Source of the DNA: Molanna angustata
Taxonomy: Eukaryota > Arthropoda > Insecta > Trichoptera > Molannidae
Direction of reading: 5' to 3'
Assembly (NCBI GenBank): GCA_963576475.1
Contig: OY754972.1
Coordinates: forward strand, 9,817,062-9,881,061
DNA: 64,000 bases
Shown here: in pieces, positions 24,493-35,480 of the stretch
Position numbering within the stretch: position 1 is the stretch's first letter
Layout: the number at the start of each line of letters is the position of its first letter
Notes under the pieces: model-generated
The model's input: only the letters and a program-made list of their open reading frames with translations
Databases searched by the model: none
Told to the model about the DNA's origin: nothing
Program-made: the position numbers and the translations under genes

Positions 24493-24655
24493 AAATTCCT
24501 TGCTTAAACACTCATACAAATTCCTCATTTAAACAATGATACAAATTCCTTATTTAAACAATGATACAAATTCCTTATTTAAACAATGATACAAATTCCT
24601 TATTTAAACAATGATACAAATTCCTTATTTGAACAATGATACAAATCCCTTGCGC
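24493..24655. repeat. 25-bp minisatellite (about 6 units)
   Basis: Units of aaattccttatttaaacaat plus gatac. The inner units are identical and the outer ones diverge, the usual pattern of recent internal expansion. Confidence 0.95.
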
Positions 24656-25303
24656 TCCCCGTTGATACTATTGATCGTTCAATTAAAGCATCAGTAATGT
24701 CAGCCATTAAAAGAACTTCGACACTTCCTGTTGGCACCTTCTCCTCCAGCCCCACAATAGACCGGACATGGTCTATTTTTTCAGCGACTCCGTGATGAAA
24801 ATCTCAACTAAAGTGTGCACCCCTCAGAGACAAGCACTCGACACCTCCCCCCCAAACAAAAGCTTTAAAGTCGTGATTCCCATACTGATCATTGATCAAC
24901 TTTACACCTTAAATCCGAATTACGTTTTTTCCTAAACATACCCTCAAAGGAAATTTACTTTGATGTGTAATTAAAACGACAAGAACGTGAGTCGGTATAC
25001 TCTTCTTCTTATTCTAATACTTCTTATTTTTCTTCATGATAGACTTATGTAGTCTATTCTCCAGAGGTTTTCCTCTTGTAAGATGAATTTCCAATAATTA
25101 ATCAATCCTATGCGGTGAATATTTTAATATGTTAATGTTTTTTTTCCGTAAAATACGCAGTTTTTTTTTGTTTTAATCCATTAAACATGACAATATTCGT
25201 ACATAATCACGCCGAATCCCTTCTGGGGCTGGCAAAGAGAACTGAATGTACCATTCATTTATGACTTGTCGTAGCATACATTTTTCAGGCTCCTTATAAT
25301 ATA
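24656..25303. other. Noncoding sequence
   Basis: The part 24660-24900 is GC-richer and free of repeats; the rest is AT-rich. No gene recognised. Confidence 0.4.
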
Positions 25304-26305
25304 CTAGTTGCATGTAACACATGAGATCCAACTGTCGATAGCGATAGTATGTATAGTTGAAGAATATGTACCAAACTATAAACCCATAGATACAAATTAT
25401 TGAATATTTTCAGATATTTTGTTTTCTATACAACATATGTAGGTATGTATGTCAAGATAGGATAGTATGGAGGAAGATCCTTTTTCCTACCCAGAATATG
25501 CAAATAGCATGATGGTATGTATGTATGTTTGGAGATGAAGTATCAAACTATTAAGTCTTCTTACATATTGTGTATAGGCGACTGCCATACAAAATGTATG
25601 AAGCGATGTCGTCACTAAATTCAATTTTTAAAAAAATTGTTAAAAAAAAATTGAGATCTTCTATTACAATGCTAGTATTTTTAGTAGAAAATTAAATTAT
25701 CTAGTTGGGGTGTTTCGGCTTTTTTCGATAATTGTAAAAGTTTTGGAAATATAGGCAGTTAAACTCATAAATTTATCATAAAAAAAATATTTTTCTTAAT
25801 AAAAAATGTTTGAGAAACCCTGGAATTTTTTTGAAAAAACCAATTTGAGATTTTGTATTTGTCTATGTTTGTACCAATTTTCAGCGTTCTAGCGTTTATG
25901 GTTTCTGAGATATATGGAAAAATAAAATAAAAATTCAAAAGTTGATAACCCCTGACTGAAACAAAAATTCAAAATTCCGAGTATAAAAGTTTTGTAGGCC
26001 TGTAACTGTTTATATATTCTGAAATTTTAGGCTCTGTAAATTGAGCGGATCAAAAGTTATAAGGGGGGGACGGACACACAGACACACACACACACAGACA
26101 CACGAAATGTTCTACTCCGAATTCTGAGTAAATCCGTGTATGGAACATATATGCTGCGAAGCCTCTAAGTTGGTGTTTTTTGACTTCAAAGATGGAAAAG
26201 CCGTGAAAAAAGTAGACCTCTCCATACAATTCTCGCGTATTCTGGCTTGATACATTGTCGATATGTTAAGAGAACAAAGTTCTCCTGAACAAATCGACAG
26301 TTGGA
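25304..26305 (-). mobile_element. Helitron/helentron-like nonautonomous element, copy 1
   Basis: Read on the minus strand this 1002-bp element begins TCCAACTGTCGAT and ends in CTAG. The flanks are A before the TC and T after the CTAG, the classical Helitron insertion context. A small hairpin (CATGT, 3-base loop, ACATG) lies just before the terminal CAACTAG. About 20 bases further in is ATCGACAGTTGGA, the inverse of the 5' end: a subterminal inverted repeat as in helentrons and DINE-like elements. The body holds a (CA)n/(CAGA)n stretch (26070-26105). It has no ORF and depends on a Rep/helicase supplied elsewhere. The second copy at 33.9 kb is 1001 bp. Confidence 0.75.
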
Positions 26306-27890
26306 TAAGAATTTAACTACGAACTAGCTAACTCTCGTGGTCGTCGAATAACCTAACTTTTTGTCGTTTGAGTCAAAACACATCATGTAGTTGGTTATAA
26401 AAGATGCCAAGTATCTGGTAAATTAGTTAATATATGTATACCAATTTCAAAATTAAGAGAAACAATTTTTTTTGATTAGTACAACAGCAAAAAATTATTG
26501 CAAATTTAAAAAAATTAGATGAGTCTCATGTGAAATTCATTTCTCGGGGCTCAAGTTCAATATCTTTCAACCATTTATATAATTAGTTTTACACACAATC
26601 ACAAAAATGCGCAATCAAATTACGCTATGTACTTAAATAAGAATATTTTGTTAGTTAGTGACGTTGCTTATGATGTAAGAAAATGAGCGTAGGATTTAAC
26701 GACTTAGAAATGTTAATAATAGTGATGTCCCTGCCACCTATTAAGGCTGTAATTAGTTTTTAACGAACACATCCTCTTAACAGATATGATTTATGTATGT
26801 TCATGTGACACACCATTCGGGATATTAGTCGTTAACATTATTTCACTGTAATCATATTTAACGTTATTGTTTTGTTCTACACAATGACAATTTCAATTGA
26901 ACAAGATGTTTAATACGATGTAATGGATATTGTATTTAATTCACTGCGATAATCTTACAATGTATTCCATGAGAACGTTAATAGAATTTTAAATTTATAC
27001 CTATTTTGTAACTCATCAAATATTATATTTGCATTAATTTAACGATACACATTTTGTTTAATTTTTAAACGATTTTTTGTTTTTTTTTCCATCTATATTA
27101 TTATTGGTGAGCTTTGTGGCACATTTTAAAACATTTTATTCAAAAAACCAGGGAATATTTTACTCGTATTTTGTAACTAGATAAATTGTACATATTGAAT
27201 AAAGTAATTTACATTATCATCATTAGACTACACTCCGTTGCAATCTTACACAATTTACACTATATCTTTACTTAATTTCAACCTACTCAAATTTGTGAAG
27301 TTCACTTAACATTAATTTATTCAATCATACAATTGAGTTTGTTACTAATGCTTTTTTATATTTTTTTATTAAATTAAGTAATAATAACTAATTGCATATT
27401 TAATGTATAAGTAATGGCAGAATACAATCTGCTCATATATTATAACAAAATATCCTAAGATGAATTTACTACTCTCTGCTTTCATTATATGTACATCTCC
27501 CCTTCTCTTGTTTACATATCTTTATTTTATCTTTTTATGCGCGTTTTGGAACTTCAGCAAGCCTATTCAGGTTCTTTAATCGCAGCAATATACACAAGTT
27601 TATACGCTACATGCGTTTCTTATTGCAGATCGTTATTCTTTTTTCTGCGGAAGCTCGCTTTCGTAAACTTCCGCGCATTATGTCGAGAAAACCTCCGTAT
27701 TGTGATTGGAGCGAAATACGTATGACATTCGGCAGGTGAATTTATTCGCAATGTTTTATGCGGCATATCGAGGTGGTGTTAAGTTTTGTGTAAAGACATA
27801 AAGCTATGCGTACACACATTCGTTCGTTTCACAGTTTATAATTATGAATGACAGCTCCTAATACAGCTCTTTTGGTGATCTGTGATCTGT
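26306..27890. other. Noncoding sequence
   Basis: Mostly AT-rich. A GC-richer stretch at 27530-27760 contains a 78-codon frame without recognisable features. No gene called. Confidence 0.45.
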
Positions 27891-28157
27891 TTCTACAGGT
27901 CCTAGAACGAGGATGTCCAGCTCTCCTTCCATCTCTTTGATGGTCTTCCAGGTGGTCGGCGTTCCTCTGGTATCTCACGCATTGCAATCTTTGACAGCCG
28001 TTCTACATAGATTCATCCCCTCTACATGATGTCTCCAGTATCGTCTTCTTTGTCTGCTCCTCATTACAATATCCTCCACATTGCGGGTTCTGCGGATCTC
28101 CTCATTGGGAATTCTGTCTCTGAGGGTTCTGCCCAAGATAGGTCTTAGCGTTTTCAT
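27891..28157 (-). pseudogene. RTE-type LINE ORF C-terminus
   Basis: On the minus strand one frame gives MKTLRPILGRTLRDRIPNEE, then IRRTRNVEDIV and RRRYWRHHVEGM. After a frameshift the conserved EERRPPGRPSKRW and KESW follow, before a stop. This is the typical end of RTE/BovB-like ORFs (RDR-RNEEIR, V-DI, GRPxKRW). The frameshift and the missing upstream domains show it is a dead 5'-truncated copy. Confidence 0.8.
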
Positions 28158-28379
28158 CTCTGTTGTACCGAGAAGATGATTTTATAAAATAAAATCCAAG
28201 TGTTATGACAAAAAGTTGAAATTAAAATCCAAGGAACACTTTCCGTCTTTATCAAATTTTATCCATCTATAGAAAGGAATCTTATTGATTTAATACGGTT
28301 GTCTTAGTCAGCGGTAAAAATAATTTCATCTTCCCCTTCCATCGTGGCACGTACAGGTATAACATAAATTCTGGAAAAT
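28158..28379. other. Noncoding sequence
   Basis: Nothing recognised. Confidence 0.45.
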
Positions 28380-29030
28380 TCCACCCTAGCCACCTCCTTC
28401 CCCTCAGTCCTTTATTATATCCCCCCCCCCTCCCTTACCTGCAATAATATCTTCGGGAAATATCCATCTGGCAATCCGTGAAGGCCAAACAATATAAATA
28501 CGCATTAAGAATTAAGAGGGCGGGTAATTAAACAGACACCAAATCACCCCAAACGAATTAGGAATGTTAATCTTCTTTTTCTTTTTTTTTCACCACCTCC
28601 TGAGATTTAATTGTTTGTTTTAATTAAAATCCGGAATCTCGTCCCCCGCCGGAAAGAGATTAGAAAGATCGAGAATTATAGGCGATACTTTTAAAGTAAA
28701 AAAATCTCGGAAAGCAATCAAACGAAGAATCGGAGCCAGGACGCCATTCTTTTAAATTTCGCCTCCCCCCATCGGCGTGTGTAAGACGCTAGGGCGATTT
28801 TCTATAGATTCTCTTTCGTCGTATTCTTTTTTCAAATTTTTGAAAGTCGAATTGCCTATTATTATCCGTCTTCATCGCTCATTATCGCCGCCGAGCGTGG
28901 GGCGTCCAATTACAGCGCGACGATATAATAAATGCACAAAAATGGTGATACTGCATTTTTGTGATGAGCGTGCATTAAGAGAACTCGTAAAAAATATTTC
29001 ATTCCTTACAAGTAGTTAAGATTTTATTTC
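28380..29030. other. GC-richer repeat-poor island
   Basis: A stretch with cccccccccctccctta, ccggaatctcgtcccccgcc and cgccgccgagcgtggggcg. It shows no transposon signature and no convincing ORF (the 80-codon frame at 28777-29019 is unremarkable). It is the longest compositional island inside the presumed intron and a candidate enhancer or conserved noncoding element. Confidence 0.4.
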
Positions 29031-29185
29031 CCGTGTTCGAAATTTAAATGAACGTAACGCGTAATAAAATTGAGTAGCTACGTACACTATTCAAGATTTT
29101 ATATTAAACTACAATTATAATAATTTATCTAGCGTCTTTTACTGGAATAAGATATTTCTGAGGGCACTCTAGATTATTCGATGGT

Positions 29186-29231
29186 CGTAACAATTTTAAT
29201 AAAAAAGGTTTTTTTTATTAAAATTGTTACG
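29186..29231. repeat. Perfect 46-bp inverted repeat
   Basis: Two 21-base arms beginning cgtaacaattttaat and a 4-base loop (ggtt). An isolated hairpin in AT-rich DNA. Confidence 0.9.
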
Positions 29232-29620
29232 AAGTAATTTATTCCACGTTAAATGTCCGTTTACATTATAACTACCATAATTATTAGCTGTTTAATTGAC
29301 TCGATCCAATTCCCTTAGAAATGGTTTTCTATGATATAGAAAATCTCAAAGTTAGATGCCTTTCTGGTTGCACATGTTTTGGAAGTCATGCATAAAAAAC
29401 AAATATTTAAACGAAATGGAACGGTTTTTCTACATCCTAAGATGGAAGGACATCTGACCATCCATATCTTCAGGAACAGAAGCCATGAACAACGGTTTAT
29501 TTTATTTTTTCTTCTAACATTCTAGTGTTTTTGGGTATGTACATGTCAGTATTTATATTGTACTGTGTACATCAACAAGTTTGGTGACTAAGTATTAATT
29601 AAACATTCACGCATTCATTC
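29232..29620. other. AT-rich noncoding sequence
   Basis: Nothing recognised. Confidence 0.5.
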
Positions 29621-29900
29621 ATATCATCATGGCAAATCATACAACACATTGTGGGGTAACCAGCGACAGGTGTCCGGGTGTGTACTTACAACCTTATAAA
29701 ATTAAGTATGATACATGCGTGTATGCCCATACCCAAGTCTCGTCTCACCTGAAAAGGCAAAATTCAGAAGGACAAGTCCGGTCAAACGGTGGAAGATAAT
29801 TATATCCATGATATAGGTCATCGTGAGGGTTTTAATTCCACCGCTTGACCGGGATTGCCTTCCAGAATCTGTGGTGAACCTCATTGCTGAACTTGTGACA
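29621..29900 (-). mobile_element. SINE-like family F, copy 3, interrupted
   Basis: It carries the family blocks (ggggtaaccagcgacaggtg, cccaagtctcgtctcacctg, aaaaggcaaaattcagaa, cctcattgctgaac) but is split by the 93-bp MITE at 29770-29862. The 3' end on the minus strand reads ccatgatgatatgaatg, close to the tail of the RTE elements. Comparison with the uninterrupted copy at 15.4 kb shows the empty site. Confidence 0.75.
29770..29862. mobile_element. 93-bp MITE (family K) inside family F
   Basis: Terminal inverted repeats: ggacaagtccggtcaaacgg at the left; the right end on the other strand reads gaaggcaatcccggtcaagc. The core ataattatatccatgatat is shared with the compound copy at 3.4 kb. The pentamer cagaa flanks both sides (29765-29769 and 29863-29867) as a probable target duplication. 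Confidence 0.8.
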
Positions 29901-29906
29901 ATTTTT

Positions 29907-30200
29907 CAACATCTTAATAGAGACGAAGTTGGAATATTACAGAAGAACTAGGAACTCAAGACACCTACAGGACTTACGACCTGTCATCGGCTGGTTTAGG
30001 GATCTCAATAAGAAGGCATAATTGGTGAACGTTGCGCAAATACATAAAGTGATCACATAAACCAGCCGATGACGGGTCATAAGCCCTGTAGGTGCCTTGA
30101 GTGTCTGTTTCTTTTATAATTTTCCAACTTCGTCTTTACGGAGATTTTGAAAAATTGACAAAAATATCATTGACTCCGGACAGGGAAAAATCCAATGTTT
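29907..30200 (+). mobile_element. Repeat family D, head-to-head fold-back copy
   Basis: The left arm (about 29907-30000) has the family signature up to ggctggttta. The right arm (about 30058-30160) is its inverted counterpart, ending in the complement of the gacgaag motif. The middle holds the gaacgttgcgcaa segment in reverse orientation. It continues into aaaaatatcattgactcc, a block shared with the copy at 43.6 kb. Confidence 0.7.
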
Positions 30201-30480
30201 TAAAATATAAGATTGTAATATGATATCTTGCCTAGTGTATTATGTTAATTGAACAAAAATATTCATGATGTCTTAAATGTGAAACTAAAGTCTTAAATGT
30301 GAAATGCAAAAGACCAAAACTCTCAAGATCAAGACGTAAAAAATCACTACGCTTTTTAGCGAACATCTACCTACAACGTTCATATTCTATTCATGCGTAT
30401 ATATATAGGTACCTACGTACGCACTTACGCACGTGACGGCATAACTGTATGAAAAGTCTTAAGTTATATATTTCTTTCAT
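30201..30480. other. AT-rich noncoding sequence
   Basis: Nothing recognised; contains a short tandem echo (gtcttaaatgtgaaa, twice near 30270). Confidence 0.45.
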
Positions 30481-30850
30481 CCCTCATTTTTGCAGCCCGC
30501 GGCAATCTCAAACCCACCCCCGCCCCTGCCCTCTCCACCCGACATCGCCCCCCTTTCCTGCCTTTTTCAACCCCCCACCCGCGAATCGCTATTAAAATCC
30601 GTCAAGCGAGTAAGATAGCGGGCAAACTGAGGGAGACAAAATATTCCGGGAGGGGCGGAGTGTGGGGCCGGAGAAATCAGTATTATTTTATTTTTGCTGC
30701 TTCTCTTTTTTAAAGGAAAACTCACCCGACGGAGACAACCTAATGGTTTCGAGATCGATAACCATTACGATGTATTATTGGGTTTTCGAGGCGTTTTGTT
30801 TACCCAACACTCGAATATTGGGAACTACGATTGATAGATAAAACAGCAAG
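30481..30850. other. GC-rich repeat-poor island
   Basis: Strong C runs (ccacccccgcccctgccctc), then cgggaggggcggagtgtggg, then balanced sequence. No ORF or repeat signature. Candidate regulatory or conserved element. Confidence 0.4.
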
Positions 30851-31423
30851 ACTACAGTATGGATCTTTTGATCAATCAGAAAAGTACATTGATGATTATG
30901 AATGATTTAAATGTTGTATTCCTCGCGGAGTTAACAGACAGAATTGAGTACCACGTATTTCTATTTGGACATACATCCATAGTTCCCCATCAACTTTTGG
31001 TAGACAGAAAATCTCTTTCAAATATCAACTTGACTTATATCAAAACACAAAAAAATAAAATAAACAAAATGAAAAAAAAACTTTTCAAATATATAGGTAT
31101 AACGTATAACCCACATTACCAGATCGCCATATCGAATCAATCAACAATATTAATTTTGAGTCTAAAAAACACTTGAATTCAAATGCAGACATTTCAGTGT
31201 ATTTTTTATAGTTACTTTTATCGTTTTGTCAGACTTTAAAATATTCCTTACTCGAATCTTTGAATATTTTGAGCAGTCTATTCCGTTTTACTCTCTAATT
31301 ACAATCCCAGCTTCTAACATCTCGATAATTATTCATAGATTAAAATCGAATATTATATAGTTGCATAAACGCAATCATTGGATTTTTTTTACTGTCAGGA
31401 GTCAATGATATTTCTAAGACAAA
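30851..31423. other. AT-rich noncoding sequence
   Basis: The 105-codon frame at 30859-31176 starts like a protein but turns into Lys/Asn/Ile-rich random sequence. No gene called. Confidence 0.45.
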
Positions 31424-31476
31424 TCTTTAACATATCAATATAGACGAAGATGGAAAACCAGGAAATCAAGGCAACT
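31424..31476 (+). mobile_element. Repeat family D fragment
   Basis: catatcaatatagacgaag followed by accaggaaatcaaggcaac matches the head of the 4.8 kb copy. It is cut off where the helentron-like copy 3 begins. Confidence 0.6.
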
Positions 31477-31486
31477 TTTACCTGTA

Positions 31487-32251
31487 TAGTTTGATACATT
31501 AGCTTCATACATACAAACCATCAAGCTGTTTATCTATTCGGGATAGGAAAAAAGACTGAACTGCATACCATCATATATTGACATAGGTACATGTTTTGTA
31601 TAAAAAAAACATAATTTCTTAAAATATTCAATAGTTTGGACTTAGTTTCGTAGGTATTCTTCAACTTTTCTTATTATTATTATTTCGAGGCAAACAAAGC
31701 TCGCGGTACACAATGGTATCGTCGTAATGACTCTAATGTATGCTAGTGAAACATGGACATGGCAGAAGACGCATGGAAGTAGAGTTAACGTGGTTGAAAT
31801 TAGGTCAATAAGACGAATGTGTGGTAAAACAATGTATGATAGAATAAGAAATGAGGGTATTGGACGAGAATGTATGATTGAAAGAGATATAGTAAGTAAG
31901 ATGAAAATAAATTCCCTAAGGTGGTTTGGCCACATAGAAAGAATGAGTGATGACCGTCTTACAAAAAAAGTATATAAGGCTGATAAAAGAGGAACGAAAA
32001 GTAGAGGTCGCCCAAAGAAAAATTGGCACGATCACATAAATGGAATTTTGAAAGATGGAGACGTTAGAATTAAGAATTACAGAAGACCGTGTATAAGACG
32101 ATGCATGGACGTGAATGAAGGTAGAAATATATTTCAAGAGAGAGGAGTATGGCGTTCGGTATCTCTGCCTACCCCAAATAGGGAAACGGCGTGATGGTAT
32201 GGTATGGTATAAATACTAGCTCCATCTAGTTGGATCTCATGTGTTACATGC
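31487..32251 (+). mobile_element. Helentron-like element copy 3, truncated and split
   Basis: The 3' part of the element seen whole at 33.9 kb can be followed from tagtttgatac (31487) through ccatcaagctgttt to tattcttcaac (31665). After an RTE insertion it resumes at about 32211 as tactagctccatctagttgg and ctcatgtgttacatgc. The terminal hairpin (CATGT/ACATG) is intact; CTAG is replaced by an A run. The 5' two thirds are missing. Confidence 0.65.
31666..32210 (+). pseudogene. RTE-type LINE 3' end with long open C-terminus
   Basis: From about 31712 the frame reads GIVVMTLMYASETWTWQ, then (from 31790) VEIRSIRRMCGKTMYDRIRN, SLRWFGHIERM, RLTKKVYKAD and RGTKSRGRPKKNW, and ends near WRSVSLPTPNRETA at a stop (32194). 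This is the end of an RTE-clade endonuclease-RT protein. The open part is 5'-truncated: the endonuclease and most RT motifs are absent. It closes with the tandem tail (atggt)n at about 32193-32210. A decayed relative sits at 53.4 kb. The host site is the helentron-like element around it. Confidence 0.9.
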
Positions 32252-32603
32252 AAAAAAAAACATGGAATGAAATAAACATATTTATAGTGTTTTTCCTAAT
32301 GGAACCCTTTCTTATTGTATAATAAATATTACTTAGAATCGCGTGTGGACCGCCTTTAATACCATTTTGGAGAACATCGGTCGATGATCGTTTAAAAATT
32401 CTAATATTTTTCATAGCGTTTGTAAACTTTGAGACTAATAATTAATTTTAATGCCATTTTTCCAAAACGCCCCGAGCACGCTTCCACATCGCGGAGCAAC
32501 TTGTAATTATGAATTTATAAATAATTTCCATTTCAACACGAAACCACCCCCCCTATCACGGAACGTCAAGGACTGGGGCACGTTTGTATGAAACATGAGC
32601 TCA
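32252..32603. other. Noncoding sequence
   Basis: AT-rich with a GC-richer patch around 32460-32580. Nothing recognised. Confidence 0.45.
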
Positions 32604-33352
32604 TCTTGCACATTCGATATGGGAACATCAACCCGACTTTACATTTATCAATAACAGAAAATCAACCTGACTTAACATATATTGCACTATCAATAACAGA
32701 ACATCAACCTAACTATACATACATATGTTACACTATCAATAACAGAAAATAAACCTGACTTACCATATATTGCACTATCAATAACAGAAAATCAACCTGA
32801 CTTAACATATATTGCACTATCAATAACAGTAGGTACATCAACTTGACTATACATATCTTGCACTATCAATAACAGTACATCAACCTGACTATACATATCT
32901 TGCACTATAACAGAAAACAAACCTTACTTTAACATATATTATACAATCAATAACGTAACATCAGCCTGATAAACATATGTATATTGCACTATCAATAACA
33001 GTACATCAACCTGACTATACATATCTTGCACTATAACAGAAAACAAACCTTACTTTAACATATATTACACAATCAATAACGTAACATCAGCCTGATAAAC
33101 ATATGTATATTGCACTATCAATAACATTATATTAACCTGGCTATACATATCTTGCGCTATCAATAACAGTACATCAACTTGACTATACATATCTTGCACT
33201 ATCAATAACAGAAAATCAACCTGACTATACATACATATCTTGCACTATCAATAACAGTACATCAACCTGACTATACATATCTTGCACTATAAATAACAGT
33301 TCAACAACCTGACTATACATATTTTACACTATAACAGAAAACAAACCTGACA
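32604..33352. repeat. 42-bp satellite array (about 17 units)
   Basis: Repeating units follow the pattern caataacagNacatcaacc, tgacta(t/a)acatat and (c/t)ttgcactat. Units are 60-95% alike by eye. A roughly 125-bp higher-order block (three units, starting aacagaaaac at 32909) is duplicated at 33034. The array continues after a LINE insertion at 33716-33772. Confidence 0.93.
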
Positions 33353-33715
33353 ATTTTTTTTTTTTAATATGATTTAAATTAATTTTTAATATGGAAATAT
33401 TGACATTTTTTGAATCTTCAAGGGCATTTAAGCAATGTTTACAAAGCAATTTAACGATGTATGTCAATATGTAATTATTATGTAAAATCGTTATGGCGAA
33501 ATCGACTTATCATCATGGTGTAGAAATATTGTAATATTGTTAATCTTCCCTTTTAATCCTCTCCTAGATCCTTTTGATTCAGATACACCATCATTCACAT
33601 GTTTTTGTTAACTTTGTATTATTAGTGTTACAGATTCTGGTCCTTATGTGGGTAATTGTCTTATTCAATGTATTTTTGTAATTGTGACTGTTTGTATCCA
33701 TAAATAAATAAATAA
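33353..33715 (+). mobile_element. LINE 3' end inserted in the satellite
   Basis: Non-satellite sequence ends in ccataaataaataaataaat, the same (AAAT)n tail type as the jockey-like element at 14.7 kb. The satellite resumes on its far side, which shows insertion. No coding portion remains. Confidence 0.7.
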
Positions 33716-33772
33716 ATATATTGCATAATCAATAACGTAACAGCCTGATTAACATGTTTTGCACTATCAAAA
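33716..33772. repeat. Continuation of the 42-bp satellite
   Basis: ttgcataatcaataacgtaa, cagcctgattaacatg and ttgcactatc are further degenerate units of the array. Confidence 0.85.
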
Positions 33773-33901
33773 TAAAAATACAAAGACGAGCACCTATCAG
33801 CTACCGACGCAAACTAGATGGAACATTATTACTAAAAGTACTTTAGCAATAAATAGATACGAATTTTATTTCTAATAGCTTTTCAGACAAATGCTTGCTA
33901 T

Positions 33902-34902
33902 TCCAACTGTCGATTTGTTCAGGAGAACTTTGTTCTCTTAACATATCGACAATGTTTCAAGCCAGAATACGCGAGAATTGTATTCAGAGGTCTACTTTTT
34001 TCACGGCTTTTCCAACTTTGAAGTCAAAAAACACCAACTTAGAGGCTTCGCAGCATATATGTTCCATACACGGATTTACTCAGAATTCGGAGTAGAACAT
34101 TTCGTGTGTCTGTGTGTCTGTGTGTGTGTGTGTCTGTGTGTGTGTGTCCGTCCGTCCCTTATAACTTTTGATCCGCTCAATTAACAAAGCCCAAAATTTC
34201 AGAATATATAAACAGTTATAGGCCTACAAAACTTTTATACTCAGAATTTTTAATTTTTGTTTCAGTCAGGGGTTATCAACTTTTGAATTTTTAATTTATT
34301 TTTCCATATATCTCAGAAACCATAAAAGCTAAAACGCTGAAAATTGGCATAAGCATAGAAAAATACGAAATCTCAAATAAGTTTATTCAAAAAAATTCCA
34401 GGGTTTCTCAAACATTTTTTATTAAGAAAAATATTTTTTTCATGATAAATTTATGAGTTAAACTGCCTATATTTTCATTTTTTTTTTAAATATCGAAAAA
34501 AGCCGAAACACCCCAACTAGATAATTTAATTTTATATAAAAAATATTAACATGGTATTAGCACATCTCAAACTTTTTTTAACAATTTTTATAAAAATTGA
34601 ATGTAGTGACGACATTGCTTCATACAATTTGTAGGGCAGTCGCCTATACACAATATGTAAGAAGACTTAATAGTTTGATAGGTACTTAATCTCCAAACAT
34701 GCATACAGAACCATCATGCTGTTTTCATATTCCGGGTAGGAAAACAGGACTGACCTCCATACTGTACTATCTTGACATACATACCAACATGTGTTAAAAT
34801 TTTCAATAATTTGGATTTATGGGTTTATAGATTGATTCTTATTCTTCAACTATACATACTATCGCTATCGACAGTTGGATCTCATGTGATACATGCAACT
34901 AG
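33902..34902 (+). mobile_element. Helitron/helentron-like nonautonomous element, copy 2
   Basis: A 1001-bp copy in the opposite orientation to that at 25.3 kb. It starts TCCAACTGTCGAT, ends GCAACTAG and is followed by T. The base before TC is T here (A at copy 1). The 3' end has CATGT-gat-ACATG six bases before the CTAG, and the subterminal inverse ATCGACAGTTGGA further in. The internal gtgtctgtgtgtctgtgtg tract matches copy 1. Copies are roughly 85-90% alike by eye, so they are not a recent segmental duplication. The ORFs at 33895-34184 are incidental. Confidence 0.78.
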
Positions 34903-35190
34903 TATATCAAAAATCATTCAATTGCACCTAGTTGAAAGTTGTCACACATTGGAATCGTTGATGGTATGACAAATACTGACTGAGAACACAATAACAAACT
35001 GTAGGAACCTGGAATTGAACAACATGGCCAAATATTTTACATGTTAAATAATTGGTGGAATTCATATCTGTTTTTGTTTTTAACTGTTTTTTTTTTATTG
35101 TTTATTTATCTTGTTCTTCTCCCCATTTCTTTCGCCTGCAGGTTTACTGCGTTGTAATATTTTCTTAACATACTTTTGCACTCGTAATGT
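34903..35190. other. AT-rich noncoding sequence
   Basis: Nothing recognised. Confidence 0.5.
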
Positions 35191-35480
35191 CAAATTTGTG
35201 TCAGAACGAGGGGGGTACGGGTATCCGATTGCCCTGGCCTCCCCCGCCTCCCAACCCCAAGGGAGGGAAGGCGTCGTGCGGAGTAGGGGGCCAAGAAAAG
35301 GGAGGTTGGATTATTCGCAACACCCGACCGAGTCGAGATAAAAAAAAAACGTCCCGTAAATTATAACGACCGCATAAAAGGGGATAATCCTCGACAGAGT
35401 GATTTTAAAAATACCGCGTGTGACTATGAACTGTTTTGCAAAACATATCTCGCTTTGAATCGTAATGAGCCTACACGGGC
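35191..35480. other. GC-rich repeat-poor island
   Basis: gaacgaggggggtacggg, cctcccccgcctccc and cacccgaccgagtcgag strings with no transposon signature. Candidate conserved noncoding element. Confidence 0.4.

Noticed and set aside
30859..31176. 105-codon frame
   Set aside because: The start looks plausible but it decays into Lys/Asn/Ile-rich sequence; no homology that I recognise and no splice signals.
25304..34902. Inverted pair as a single segmental duplication
   Set aside because: The similarity stops exactly at the element ends, the flanks differ, and a third partial copy exists, so they are separate insertions.
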